Shown here in pieces: positions 1-9,711 of a stretch of DNA of 39,547 bases (positions are counted from its first letter, which is position 1; each line of letters begins with the position of its first letter). The stretch comes from JBGPYB01 sp041493035. Its GTDB lineage: Bacteria; Acidobacteriota; Vicinamibacteria; Fen-336. The stretch spans positions 1-39,547 of the forward strand of contig JBGPYB010000024.1 in the NCBI GenBank assembly GCA_041493035.1, given 5' to 3'. The notes beneath the pieces are model-generated. The model was not told where the DNA came from. It did no database searches and saw only the letters and a program-made list of their open reading frames with translations. The position numbers and the translations under genes are program-made.

Positions 1-123
1 CAGGCCGCCCTCGTCGACTTCCGCGTCGAGAAGGAGGAGGCGGTCTATCCGATGGTTCCCGCGGGCGCCGATCTCCACGCCATGATCCGCCGCCCGACGC
101 AGGACCAGGAGGTGAACGCGTGA
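1..123 (+). CDS. ilvB: Acetolactate synthase large subunit, 3' end only
   Basis: The first 40 codons belong to a gene that begins before the window. The peptide ends with the segment EKEEAVYPMVPAGADL followed by HAMI, which is the characteristic C-terminal end of the thiamine-diphosphate-dependent acetohydroxyacid synthase catalytic subunit. The enzyme condenses pyruvate with pyruvate or 2-oxobutyrate, the first common step of valine, leucine and isoleucine synthesis. Its TGA stop (121-123) overlaps the GTG start of ilvN, as expected when catalytic and regulatory subunits are translationally coupled. Only the tail is visible, so the identity rests on this motif and on the operon context. Confidence 0.85.
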   Translation, partial: QAALVDFRVEKEEAVYPMVPAGADLHAMIRRPTQDQEVNA

Positions 124-662
124 GGCACACACTCGTGGCCCGGGTCCAGGACCATCCCGGCGTCCTGAACCGCGTGGCCAGTCTCTTCCGGAGGCGGGCG
201 TTCAACATTCACAGCTTGACGGTCGGCGAGAGCGAGACCCCCGACTACTCGCGGATGACCATCGTGGTCGACACGTCGCGGGTGCCCGCGCACCTCGTCG
301 AGTCCAATCTTCGCAAGCTCGTGCCGGTGGTCGAGGTGCGTGACGTCACCCACCTCCCCACGGTGAGCCGCGACCTGGCTCTCATTCGGGTGAGCTGCGG
401 CGCCAACGAGCGGTCGGAGATCGCCGACCTCGTGTCGATCTTCCGGGGCAAGGTCGTGGACGTGGCGCAGGACTCGGTGATCGTCGAGGTCACGGGGGAC
501 GCGGACAAGGTGGACGGCCTCGTGGACCTGCTGCGTCCTCGCGGGATCGTCGAGATGGTGCGGACGGGAAAAGTGGCGATGGTCCGCGGCAGCGGCAATG
601 GCAACGGGCACGGAACGAACGGTGATGGAACCGGGACCATCGAGTCCCGGAAGGCTTCCTAA
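120..662 (+). CDS. ilvN: Acetolactate synthase small (regulatory) subunit
   Basis: 180 residues. It starts at a GTG that overlaps the ilvB stop in GTGA. The N-terminal ACT domain (about residues 3-75) contains HPGVLNRVASLF and FNIHSLTVGESE, the signature of IlvN/IlvH subunits that bind valine and confer feedback inhibition on the catalytic subunit. A second C-terminal domain runs to about residue 160 (SVIVEVTGDADKVDGLVDLL). The last 25 residues are a Gly/Asn-rich low-complexity tail (about 157-173) not usual for the family and probably disordered. The gene is cotranscribed with ilvB before it and ilvC 11 bases after it. Confidence 0.93.
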   Translation: MRHTLVARVQDHPGVLNRVASLFRRRAFNIHSLTVGESETPDYSRMTIVVDTSRVPAHLVESNLRKLVPVVEVRDVTHLPTVSRDLALIRVSCGANERSEIADLVSIFRGKVVDVAQDSVIVEVTGDADKVDGLVDLLRPRGIVEMVRTGKVAMVRGSGNGNGHGTNGDGTGTIESRKAS

Positions 663-673
663 GGAGAATTCGA

Positions 674-1731
<1,058 letters not shown>

Positions 1732-1735
<4 letters not shown>

Positions 1736-3234
1736 GCGGCCGAATTACCATCTTCGACACGACCCTCCGCGACGGGGAGCAGTCTCCCGGCTGCTCCATG
1801 AACCCCGCGGAGAAACTCCGCCTGGCCCGGCAGATCGAGAAGCTTGGCGCCGACGTGATCGAGGCGGGCTTCCCCATCGCGTCGCAGGGGGAGATCGATT
1901 CGGTCAAGGCGGTGGCAGAGGAGATCCGCAGCGTGCGGGTCGCCGCCCTGGCCCGGGCGAAGGATGCCGATATCCTGGCCGCGGGTCGGGCACTCGCCGG
2001 CGCGGCCCACCCGATGATCCACACCTTCCTGGCGACCTCGGCGATCCATCTCAAGTACAAGCTGAAGATCACCCCCGACGAGGCCCTGAAACAGGCCGTC
2101 GAAGGCGTGAGGCTCGCTCGCTCCCTCGTCGCGGACGTGGAGTTTTCGGCCGAGGACGCCTCGCGGACCGACTACGGCTACCTCCTCGAAGTGCTGAAGG
2201 CGGTGTTCGAGGCCGGCGCCACGACGCTCAACGTCCCCGACACGGTCGGCTACTCCCTTCCCGACGAGTACGCGGCGATGGTCCGCAGGCTCGTGGCGGA
2301 CCTCCCCGGCGCCGTCATCTCCGTCCACTGCCACAACGATCTTGGCCTCGCGGTGGCCAACTCCATCGCCGCCGTGCAGGCGGGTGCGAAGCAGGTCGAG
2401 TGCACGATCAACGGCATCGGCGAGCGTGCAGGGAACACATCTCTCGAGGAGCTGGTCATGGCCCTCAAGGTCCGGGCCGAGGCTCTGGGCGCTGAGACCG
2501 GCGTGAAGAGCGAGCTGCTTGCGCCAACCAGTGCGATGCTCTCGGGGATCACCGGCGTCTGGCCGCAGCCCAACAAGGCGATCGTCGGCCGCAACGCCTT
2601 CGCCCACGAGGCCGGGATCCATCAGCACGGGGTCCTGAAGAACCCGCTGACCTACGAGATCATGACCCCCGCCAGCGTCGGCGTGCGCGAGACGGTGATG
2701 GTGCTCGGCAAGCACTCCGGCAAGCACGCGGTGGAGTCGCGCCTTCTTGCTCTCGGCCTGGCCCTGTCGAAGGATGAAATCGACACGATCACCACCAAGG
2801 TCAAGGAGCTTGCCGATCGGAAGAAGTTCGTCTACGACGACGACCTCCTCACCCTCGCGTCGCGAGCTCCGGAGCACCGCGCCCGGCTCGTGCGTTATCA
2901 GGCGGTCACCGGGAACGACGTGATACCGACGGCCACGGTCGAGATCGAGATTGACGGTGAGCGCCGGCGTGGGTCCGCCGCGGGGAACGGTCCACTGGAC
3001 GCGGCCATGAAGGCCGCCGAGGCCGCCCTCGGCTTCGACCTGGAGCTGATCGAGCTGCACACAAGGGCCGTCACCGCCGGAACCGACGCCCTGGCCGAGG
3101 TCATCGTCCGGGTGCGCCACGGCGAGGCGGAGTCTTCGGGACAAGCGGCGAGCACCGATTCCGTCGAGGCCGCCCTGCGCGCGTATCTCTCCGCGGTCGG
3201 AGCCGTGCGCAAGGCACAGGAGGCTGTGGCGTGA
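1732..3234 (+). CDS. leuA: 2-isopropylmalate synthase
   Basis: 500 residues from a GTG start that overlaps the ilvC stop. The frame stays open upstream to 1192, but that extension lies in another frame of ilvC and has no family similarity, so the GTG is preferred. It condenses acetyl-CoA with 2-oxoisovalerate, the committed step to leucine. The N-terminal TIM barrel opens with DTTLRDGEQSPG (residues 9-20). The metal-binding HCHND has H199 and H201, followed by NGIGERAGN. The C-terminal third (about 385-500) has the composition of the LeuA allosteric dimer domain, so leucine feedback inhibition is likely. The stop overlaps the leuC start as GTGA. Confidence 0.96.
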
Positions 3235-4649
3235 GTCCAGGGGCGTCCGACACCGCGAAGACGCTCTTCGAGAAGGTGTGGGACGCCCACGTCGTCAGGC
3301 CGGCGACGGCCGATACGCCCGCTGTCCTATACGTCGATCTTCACCTGATCCACGAGGTCACGTCTCCCCAAGCGTTCCAACTCCTGCGCGAGCGAGGTCT
3401 CAAGGTCCGTTGCCCCGACCGCACCGTTGCGACGATGGACCACTCGACGCCGACGACTCCGCGCGGCGCCGACGGCCGTTTCCACATCCCTGACGCCGAG
3501 GCTGCGGCGCAGGTCGCCGCTCTGGAAACGAACTGTCGCGACTTCGGCGTCACGCTCCACGCTCTCGGCAGCGACCGGCAAGGGATCGTCCACGTCATCG
3601 GGCCTGAGTTGGGGCTGACGCAGCCGGGCGCCACGATCGTCTGCGGCGACAGCCACACGAGTACTCACGGTGCCTTTGGCGCCCTGGCTTTCGGCATCGG
3701 CACCAGTGAGGTCGGCCACGTCCTCGCCACGCAATGCCTCCTCCAGCCGAAGCCTCGGACGCTCTCCATCCGCGTGGACGGCACGTTGCCTCGTGCCGTG
3801 ACGGCGAAAGACGTTATCCTGGCGGTGATCGCGCGCATTGGCATCGGCGGCGCCACCGGTCACGTGATCGAGTATCGCGGCTCCGCCATTCGGGCGCTCT
3901 CAATGGAAGAGCGGATGACGATCTGCAACATGTCCATCGAGGCCGGCGCTCGGGCCGGGATGGTCACCCCGGACGACACCACCTTCGAGTACCTGGCGGG
4001 CCGTCCTCACGCGCCGGCGGGCAAGGACTGGGACCGCGCCCTTGTGGCATGGCGTGCACTTCCTACGGACAAGGACGCCTCGTTCGATCGCGAAGAGGTC
4101 TTCGATGGGGCACGCCTGGAGCCGATGATCACCTACGGCACCAACCCAGGGATGGGGATTCCCATCGGTGACGCGGTGCCCGACTCCTCCGGCAAGCCCG
4201 GCATCGAGAAGGCCCTGCGCTACATGGGGCTCGAGTCAGGGCGGCCGATCCTGGGCCAGCCCATCGACGTGGTGTTCATCGGGAGCTGCACCAACTCGCG
4301 CCTCTCGGACCTGCGCCAGGCGGCCAGCGTCCTCAAGGGACGCAAGGTCGCGCCGGGGGTTCGCGTCCTCGTGGTGCCGGGCTCGCAGCAGATCAAGAAG
4401 GAAGCCGAGGCCGAGGGGCTCGACCGCGTCTTCCTCGACGCAGGAGCGGATTGGCGCGAGGCCGGCTGCTCGATGTGCATCGCGATGAACGGAGACCGCC
4501 TCGAGCCGGGACAGTACGCCGTGAGCACGAGCAACAGGAACTTCGAGGGGCGCCAGGGGCCGGGGGGGAGGACGTTCCTGGCGAGCCCGCTGACGGCGGC
4601 GGCCGCGGCTGTGGCGGGGCGGATCGCCGACGCACGGGAGCTGCTCTGA
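3231..4649 (+). CDS. leuC: 3-isopropylmalate dehydratase large subunit
   Basis: 472 residues starting at GTG inside the leuA stop. It is an aconitase-family iron-sulfur subunit that pairs with LeuD to isomerise 2- to 3-isopropylmalate. GDSHTSTHGAFGALAFGIGT is present near residue 139. The [4Fe-4S] ligands are C353 in GSCTN and C413 and C416 in GCSMC, and the family-typical STSNRNFEGRQG follows. The length matches bacterial-type LeuC (about 465-470) rather than the shorter archaeal type. The stop TGA overlaps the leuD ATG by one base (TGATG), which fits coupled synthesis of the two subunits. Confidence 0.96.
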   Translation: MSPGASDTAKTLFEKVWDAHVVRPATADTPAVLYVDLHLIHEVTSPQAFQLLRERGLKVRCPDRTVATMDHSTPTTPRGADGRFHIPDAEAAAQVAALETNCRDFGVTLHALGSDRQGIVHVIGPELGLTQPGATIVCGDSHTSTHGAFGALAFGIGTSEVGHVLATQCLLQPKPRTLSIRVDGTLPRAVTAKDVILAVIARIGIGGATGHVIEYRGSAIRALSMEERMTICNMSIEAGARAGMVTPDDTTFEYLAGRPHAPAGKDWDRALVAWRALPTDKDASFDREEVFDGARLEPMITYGTNPGMGIPIGDAVPDSSGKPGIEKALRYMGLESGRPILGQPIDVVFIGSCTNSRLSDLRQAASVLKGRKVAPGVRVLVVPGSQQIKKEAEAEGLDRVFLDAGADWREAGCSMCIAMNGDRLEPGQYAVSTSNRNFEGRQGPGGRTFLASPLTAAAAAVAGRIADARELL

Positions 4650-5227
4650 TGGACCCCATGCGCGAGGTTCGATCCCGCACGGTCGTGCTGCCGGTCGACG
4701 ACGTCGACACGGATCAGATCATCCCCGCCCGATTTCTGAAGGGGACCACGAAGACCGGCCTCGGCAAGAACCTCTTCGCCGATTGGCGCTACGACGCCGC
4801 CGGGCGCTCCCGGGCGGACTTCGTCCTGAACCGTCCCGAGAGCTCGGGGGCGCAGGTCCTCGTGGCCGGACGGAACTTCGGCTGCGGCTCGTCGCGGGAG
4901 CACGCTCCTTGGGCCCTCGTGGATTTCGGTTTCCGGGCGGTGGTGAGCCTCTCCTTCGGCGACATCTTCCGGACCAACGCCCTCAAGAACGGCCTGCTTC
5001 CTGTTCAAGTGGACTCCGCCACCCACGCGTCGCTCCTCGCGTCCCCCGGCTCGGTCGTCGTGATCGATCTCGAAGCGATGACCCTCGTGCTGGCCGACGG
5101 CCCACCTGTCCAATTTCCCGTCGAGCCCTTCGCCCGTTTCTGCCTCTTGAACGGGACCGACGAGCTCACTTTCCTTCTGTCTCTCGATCCGACGATCAGC
5201 GCGTACGAGCGTCGGATCCATCCCTAG
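4649..5227 (+). CDS. leuD: 3-isopropylmalate dehydratase small subunit
   Basis: 192 residues. It starts at the ATG overlapping the leuC stop; a second in-frame ATG lies three codons later (4658). It supplies the swivelling aconitase domain 4 that completes the active site with LeuC. Diagnostic motifs are DDVDTDQIIPARFLK near the N-terminus and GRNFGCGSSREHAPWAL near residue 72. The C-terminus (FCLLNGTDELTFLLS) is the usual helix of bacterial LeuD. The open frame extends upstream to 4451, but that part overlaps leuC in another frame and is not LeuD-like. Confidence 0.95.
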   Translation: MDPMREVRSRTVVLPVDDVDTDQIIPARFLKGTTKTGLGKNLFADWRYDAAGRSRADFVLNRPESSGAQVLVAGRNFGCGSSREHAPWALVDFGFRAVVSLSFGDIFRTNALKNGLLPVQVDSATHASLLASPGSVVVIDLEAMTLVLADGPPVQFPVEPFARFCLLNGTDELTFLLSLDPTISAYERRIHP

Positions 5228-5245
5228 CGCGGAGGCTCAACGGCC

Positions 5246-6325
5246 ATGGTCGCCACACTCGCAGTCCTCAGGGGAGACGGCATCGGGCCCGAGGTCACTG
5301 AAGCGGCTCTGTCGGTCCTGGGAGCCTGCCTTCCGTTCCACGTCAAGGAAGGGAAGGTTGGGGGTGCGGCCATCGATGCGGTCGGGGACCCGCTTCCCGC
5401 TGAGACTCTCGAGCTGTGCCGGGCCAGCGACGCCGTATTCCTTGGGGCAGTGGGTGGTCCGAAGTGGGAAGGGGGCACGGTGCGCCCCGAGGCCGGACTG
5501 CTCCGGCTTCGGAAAGGCCTCGGCCTCTACGCCAACCTGAGGCCCGCGCGATATATCGGCCTTCCGACACCTCTCCGAGAGGGCTTGGCCCGTCACGCCG
5601 ACATCCTGGTGGTGCGCGAGCTGTCGAGCGGTGTCTACTTCGGAGAACCGCGCGGCCTCAGCGCCACTGAGGGCTTCAACACCTGGCGCCAGACCGCCGA
5701 CGAGGTTCGCCGCGTTTCTCACGTCGCCTTCAAGGCGGCGCGGAAACGAAAGTTTCGGGTTACTTCAGTGGACAAAGCGAACGTTCTCGAAGCCTCGCAG
5801 CTCTGGCGCTCGGTGATCACCGAGGTCGCCCGCGAATACACAGATGTGGAGCTGGAGCACCGCTACGTCGACGCGGCGAGCTTCGAGCTGCTCCAGTCTC
5901 CTCACCGGTTCGACGTCGTCGTCACCGACAACCTCTTCGGCGACATCCTGAGCGACGAGATCGCTGCCGTCGTCGGCTCCATCGGCTTGCTGCCTTCGGC
6001 CTCCTTCGGCGCCGGCCCGTCCCTCTACGAACCCGTCCACGGCTCGGCCCCGAGCCTGGCCGGTCGCGGGATCGCGAACCCCACGGGAGCCATTCTCACG
6101 GTGGCCATGCTCCTGGAGCACTCGCTGGGGCGCCCGGACCTGGCGAAGGTCGTCGAGGCCGCGGTGGCCGCGACGCTGCGCGACGTTCGGACGCCCGACA
6201 TCGGTGGCGAGGCCACGACGTCGGAGTTCACCGCCATGGTCCATCGGAACATGTCGTGGCTCCGTTGGGCCCACAGCCCCGACGAGCAGGACGAGAAGAC
6301 GCCGTCCTACGGCTGGGGTGTCTGA
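5246..6325 (+). CDS. leuB: 3-isopropylmalate dehydrogenase
   Basis: 359 residues, full length. It oxidises and decarboxylates 3-isopropylmalate to 2-oxoisocaproate with NAD+. GDGIGPEV lies at the N-terminus. The substrate-binding region reads VRELSSGVYFGEPRG, where many relatives have a TGG-type triplet, a minor variation. Catalytic lysine and aspartates are in VDKANVL and VTDNLFGDILSDE, and the NAD-binding EPVHGSAP is intact. A GGAGG sequence (5231-5235) precedes the ATG. It is the last gene of the operon. Its final 19 bases overlap the convergent doxX 3' end, leaving no room for a conventional terminator between them. Confidence 0.96.
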   Translation: MVATLAVLRGDGIGPEVTEAALSVLGACLPFHVKEGKVGGAAIDAVGDPLPAETLELCRASDAVFLGAVGGPKWEGGTVRPEAGLLRLRKGLGLYANLRPARYIGLPTPLREGLARHADILVVRELSSGVYFGEPRGLSATEGFNTWRQTADEVRRVSHVAFKAARKRKFRVTSVDKANVLEASQLWRSVITEVAREYTDVELEHRYVDAASFELLQSPHRFDVVVTDNLFGDILSDEIAAVVGSIGLLPSASFGAGPSLYEPVHGSAPSLAGRGIANPTGAILTVAMLLEHSLGRPDLAKVVEAAVAATLRDVRTPDIGGEATTSEFTAMVHRNMSWLRWAHSPDEQDEKTPSYGWGV

Positions 6326-6813
6326 GGCGGCTCGTTCCTGGCGAGCCCGAGCCAGCGCGCCAGAAGCGCGTCCAGGCTCACGAGGCCGGGCCCCGAGAGC
6401 GTCAGCCAGAGCAGCAGCAACAGGTTGACGAAGGGCGCAATGTCGAGCGGCCCCTTCTCCGTCGACGGGCTCCACGCCTGAAGGAAGTCGTTCCTGTCGG
6501 CCGTCAGGAGCGCCACCACCATCGTCGAGAGGAGGCCGGCCGCGGCGATGCGGGTCAGCAGGCCCACCACGAGAAGGATCGCCCCGTAGTATTCGAGGCG
6601 AGCTACGAAGGCCGCGTTCAGGACCGGGAAGGGAATCCCCAGGTCCACGAAGAAGCTCGTGAAGTTGTCGAGATGCTCGAGCTTCCCGCGCCCCGTGAGA
6701 AAGAACTCGTTCCCCAGGGCGATGCGTGTGAGCAGGGGAGCCACGAACGACAGGGTCGCGGCGATGCGCAAACCGAGGGAGACGACGTTCTTGACCGGCG
6801 CCGGGGCCGACAT
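6307..6813 (-). CDS. DoxX family membrane protein
   Basis: 168 residues with about four hydrophobic segments (near 15-35, 65-85, 90-110 and 130-150). The RIALGNEFFLTGRGKLEHL and LGIPFPVLNAAFVARLEYYG segments have the layout of DoxX/SURF4-type proteins, in which a short extracytoplasmic part follows the first helix. The start ATG overlaps the msrB stop by one base (TGATG on the minus strand), so it is translationally coupled to the methionine sulfoxide reductases. DoxX proteins are associated with membrane redox chemistry and thiol oxidative stress. Here a role in passing electrons to, or protecting, the exported Msr pair is plausible but inferred from position only. Confidence 0.8.
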   Translation of the reverse strand: MSAPAPVKNVVSLGLRIAATLSFVAPLLTRIALGNEFFLTGRGKLEHLDNFTSFFVDLGIPFPVLNAAFVARLEYYGAILLVVGLLTRIAAAGLLSTMVVALLTADRNDFLQAWSPSTEKGPLDIAPFVNLLLLLWLTLSGPGLVSLDALLARWLGLARNEPPQTPQP

Positions 6814-7391
6814 CACTTCGCGCGCACCAGCCGCAGCGCGGCGGAGTTCATGCAATACCGAAGGCCGGTGGGACGGGGGCCGTCGTCGAAGACGTGGCCC
6901 AAGTGGGCACCGCAGCGCCGGCAGAGCACCTCGCTTCGCGGAACGACCATGCTGCGGTCGGTCTCCGTATCGACGTTCTCCTCGGCGATGGGCCTCCAGA
7001 AGCTGGGCCAGCCCGTGCCCGACTCGAACTTGGTGCCGGCGTCGAAAAGATCGTTCCCGCAGCAGACGCACTGGTAGACGCCCTTGTCGTGGACGTTCCA
7101 GTACTCGCCCGTGAACGCCCGCTCCGTGCCCTTGAGGCGGGTGACGTTGTACTGCTCCGGAGTCAGAAGCGCCTTCCACTCCTCGGGTGTCTTCACGACC
7201 TTCTCGCTCATGATGAATTTCTTCTCCTTGGCCGAATAGAGTCGGAGGGGTCCCGGCCCGGCTGCATCCACCGCCGGGCCCATCGGCTCGCCTCGCCGCC
7301 CCGGCCAGAGGAATGTAAGCCCCAATCCCCCGAGGCCGAGGGCCGTGATCACGAACTGCCGCCGGGAGGCTCCGCCGGACGGGTCGCTCAA
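6813..7391 (-). CDS. msrB: Peptide-methionine (R)-S-oxide reductase with Tat signal
   Basis: 192 residues starting at a TTG whose last bases overlap the msrA stop (TTGA). The N-terminus carries a twin-arginine export signal: S9-R10-R11-Q12-F13 followed by a Gly/Leu-rich hydrophobic stretch. The MsrB fold follows, with two zinc CxxC pairs (CVCCGNDLF and CRRCGAHLGHVF), the motif SGTGWPSFW, and the catalytic cysteine in RYCMNSAAL. It reduces the R epimer of methionine sulfoxide in proteins. Tat export would suit a zinc-containing protein folded in the cytoplasm. It lies between msrA and doxX in a minus-strand operon. Confidence 0.94.
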   Translation of the reverse strand: MSDPSGGASRRQFVITALGLGGLGLTFLWPGRRGEPMGPAVDAAGPGPLRLYSAKEKKFIMSEKVVKTPEEWKALLTPEQYNVTRLKGTERAFTGEYWNVHDKGVYQCVCCGNDLFDAGTKFESGTGWPSFWRPIAEENVDTETDRSMVVPRSEVLCRRCGAHLGHVFDDGPRPTGLRYCMNSAALRLVRAK

Positions 7392-8044
7392 TGGCCGGCC
7401 TTCCCGCCCCAGATCTCCTGGAGTCGCCTATCGCGGCCGCAGCCGAGGCGGTACGACTCGTAGCGCATCGGGTTCTTCTTGTAGAAATCCTGATGATAGT
7501 CCTCCGCCGGCCAGAATTCCGTGAAGGCCACGATCTCGGTGACGATCGGTCGATTCACCGTTTTGGACACGTCCGCCCGCTGAGTCACTTTCGATTCCTC
7601 CGCGAGGCGCTTCTGTTCGTCGCCCTGGAAGAAGATGGCGGAGCGGTACTGGTGTCCGCGGTCGCAGAACTGCCCTTCGGGGCTGGTGGGATCGATGTTG
7701 CGCCAGAAGACCTCCAGAAGGCGGGCATAGGTGATCTTGGCAGGATCGTAGATCACCTGGACGGACTCCGCATGGCCCGTGACTCCCGCAGAGACCTCCT
7801 CGTAGGTCGGGTTCCGCTTCTGGCCGCCGGAATAGCCCGAAACTACCTGCACCACTCCGGGGAGGACTGCGAATGGCTTCACCATGCACCAGAAACAGCC
7901 GCCGGCGAAGGTGGCCCTGGCCAAGGTCGGCGAAGGAGCGGACGCCTTCGGGGGCGTCCCCTGAGCCAAGGCGACGGCGGCGCCGAAACCGAGGACGGCG
8001 AACAGAAGAAAAACGGCACGTCGCGGGTGCGTCACGGTCGGCAT
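7388..8044 (-). CDS. msrA: Peptide-methionine (S)-S-oxide reductase, exported
   Basis: 218 residues from the ATG at 8044, chosen because GGAGGGG lies just upstream and a clean Sec signal follows (MPTVTHPRR, hydrophobic core to about residue 27, AQG). A longer frame to 8089 lacks these features. The catalytic motif GCFWC places the nucleophile at C50 and is followed by SGYSGG and the family motifs GHAESVQVIYDP and FCDRGHQYRSAIF. It reduces the S epimer of methionine sulfoxide, here in the periplasm or at the envelope. It is the first gene of the msrA-msrB-doxX operon and is divergent from pfkA. Confidence 0.94.
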   Translation of the reverse strand: MPTVTHPRRAVFLLFAVLGFGAAVALAQGTPPKASAPSPTLARATFAGGCFWCMVKPFAVLPGVVQVVSGYSGGQKRNPTYEEVSAGVTGHAESVQVIYDPAKITYARLLEVFWRNIDPTSPEGQFCDRGHQYRSAIFFQGDEQKRLAEESKVTQRADVSKTVNRPIVTEIVAFTEFWPAEDYHQDFYKKNPMRYESYRLGCGRDRRLQEIWGGKAGH

Positions 8045-8148
8045 CGTGTTTCCCCTCCACAGGGAGTATCGTCTCGGGGCCAGTTCCATTCCCTTCCCTG
8101 CGATCCTTCTGAGCTAGGATAGCGCCTTCGATCCAGGGGGACTTGCTG

Positions 8149-9246
8149 ATGGCGCGATCCCGGGCCAGCCGCGTGGGCATACTAACGGGTGGCGGCGACT
8201 GCCCGGGGCTCAACGCTGTGATCCGCGCCGTTGCACGAACGGCCTTCAACCTCGGGTGGGAGGTCTACGGCATCGAGGACGGCTTCGACGGCTTCCTGAC
8301 CGGCAAGACGCGGCGCCTCCGCCCCGCGGACGTGCGCGGCATCGTCCAGCTCGGCGGGACGATCCTCGGAAGCACGAACCGGGCGAACCCGTTCCAATAT
8401 CCCGTCACGCGGCGAGGGCGCACGGTGGAGAAGGACCGTTCCGGCGAGGTGCTCCGGCGCTTCAAAGCCATGGGCCTCGACGCCCTCGTGGCCATTGGCG
8501 GAGACGGCACGCTGGGGATCGCCGAGCGCCTCTACCGGAAGGGACTTCCCGTCGTCGGCGTGCCGAAGACCATCGACAACGACATCGCCGCCACCGTGAT
8601 CACCTTTGGCTTCGACACCGCCGTCTCCACGGCCACCGACGCTCTCGACAAGCTTCACACGACCGCGGAGTCGCACAAGCGCGTGATGGTCGTCGAGGTC
8701 ATGGGACGGTATGCGGGATGGATCGCCCTCCATTCCGGGATTTCGGGAGGGGCCGACGTCATCCTCATCCCCGAGATCCCCTTCGAAATCGAGAAGATGT
8801 GCGACGTGATCCGGCGTCGCGAGCGGTCGGGGCACGCCTTCTCCATCGTGGTAGCCGCGGAAGGTGCTTCGCCTCGCGGGGGTTCGACCATGACCAGGGG
8901 GCCGAAGGAGGCCGGTCGCGAGGTCCGTCTCGGAGGCATCGCGGACTGGCTGGCCGACGAGATCGCGAGGAGCACCGGAAAAGACACTCGCAGCCTGGTT
9001 CTCGGCCACTTGCAGCGCGGCGGCACTCCCAGTAGCTTCGACCGCCTCCTTGGGACGCGCCTGGGCGCGGCCGCCATGAGAATCGTGGATCAAGGGCTCT
9101 TTGGGCGGATGGTGGCTCTGGAGCCTCCGCAAGTCCGCGCGGTGCGATTGAGCACCGCCGTCGGGCAAGGCAAAATGCGCAAGGTGCCTCTAGATTCCGA
9201 CATCATCCGTTCCGCCCGCGACATCGGCATCGGATTCGGCGACTGA
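8149..9246 (+). CDS. pfkA: 6-phosphofructokinase, probably ATP-dependent
   Basis: 365 residues from ATG 8149. A TTG two codons upstream is open but lies next to the purine-rich GGGGGA stretch (about 8136-8141) that fits the ATG as ribosome-binding site. It phosphorylates fructose 6-phosphate. GGGDCPGLNAVIRAV is at the N-terminus, then IGGDGTLGIAERL, VPKTIDNDI, and the substrate-site motif HLQRGGTPSSFDR. GGDG (not GGDD) argues against a pyrophosphate donor. The Lys in PKTIDND instead of Gly is typical of the mixed-substrate PFK group in which ATP users still occur. Donor choice is therefore inferred. The stop overlaps the next gene (TGATG). Confidence 0.92.
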   Translation: MARSRASRVGILTGGGDCPGLNAVIRAVARTAFNLGWEVYGIEDGFDGFLTGKTRRLRPADVRGIVQLGGTILGSTNRANPFQYPVTRRGRTVEKDRSGEVLRRFKAMGLDALVAIGGDGTLGIAERLYRKGLPVVGVPKTIDNDIAATVITFGFDTAVSTATDALDKLHTTAESHKRVMVVEVMGRYAGWIALHSGISGGADVILIPEIPFEIEKMCDVIRRRERSGHAFSIVVAAEGASPRGGSTMTRGPKEAGREVRLGGIADWLADEIARSTGKDTRSLVLGHLQRGGTPSSFDRLLGTRLGAAAMRIVDQGLFGRMVALEPPQVRAVRLSTAVGQGKMRKVPLDSDIIRSARDIGIGFGD

Positions 9247-9698
9247 TGAGACGAATTGCGGTGTTCCTCGCGTTCTCCTTGGCTCTTGCGAGCTGCCGGA
9301 GCGCACCGCCTCGCCCCCCGGTTGTCACCGCCACTCCGGAGCCGAGCCCCGAACCGACGCCGCAACCCCCCCCAACGGACGACCTGACGGTGAAGAAGGC
9401 CGACGAGGAGGTCGTGGTCGCTGCCTGGGCCGAGCCTTCCAACCTTCCTCCGGGAGGGGGGCAGGCCCAGGTTCTCGTCCGCGCACAAAAGCGGGGCGGG
9501 GCTCCCTTTGCCGGCGTCGAGGTGCGGCTCATCGCATCGACTGGGTCGCTCTTCTCGGCCGGGAAGGTTCTGGTCACCGACGCCCGAGGCATGACTCGCG
9601 ACCGGCTCACCGCTCACAAAACCACCCAGGTCACCCTGAACGCAGGGGGCACCCGGTATCGCTTCGACGTCCCCGTGCTTCCCGCCTCCACGCAGTAG
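9246..9698 (+). CDS. Small lipoprotein with Ig-like domain
   Basis: 150 residues. A lipoprotein signal ends in the lipobox LASC with the lipidated C17, followed by a Pro/Thr/Glu-rich linker (about 20-45) and a single compact domain. That domain (WAEPSNLPPGGGQAQVLVRA, then GVEVRLIASTGSLFSAG and VLVTDARGMTRDRL) resembles bacterial Ig-like (Big_1-type) repeats, in which material after the strand pair carries a V-T-D-x-x-G motif. It should be anchored to a membrane and exposed outside the cytoplasm. It overlaps pfkA by one base and is followed 13 bases later by the DedA gene. The specific function is unknown. Confidence 0.75.
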   Translation: MRRIAVFLAFSLALASCRSAPPRPPVVTATPEPSPEPTPQPPPTDDLTVKKADEEVVVAAWAEPSNLPPGGGQAQVLVRAQKRGGAPFAGVEVRLIASTGSLFSAGKVLVTDARGMTRDRLTAHKTTQVTLNAGGTRYRFDVPVLPASTQ

Positions 9699-9711
9699 AC
9701 CAAGGCGACCT

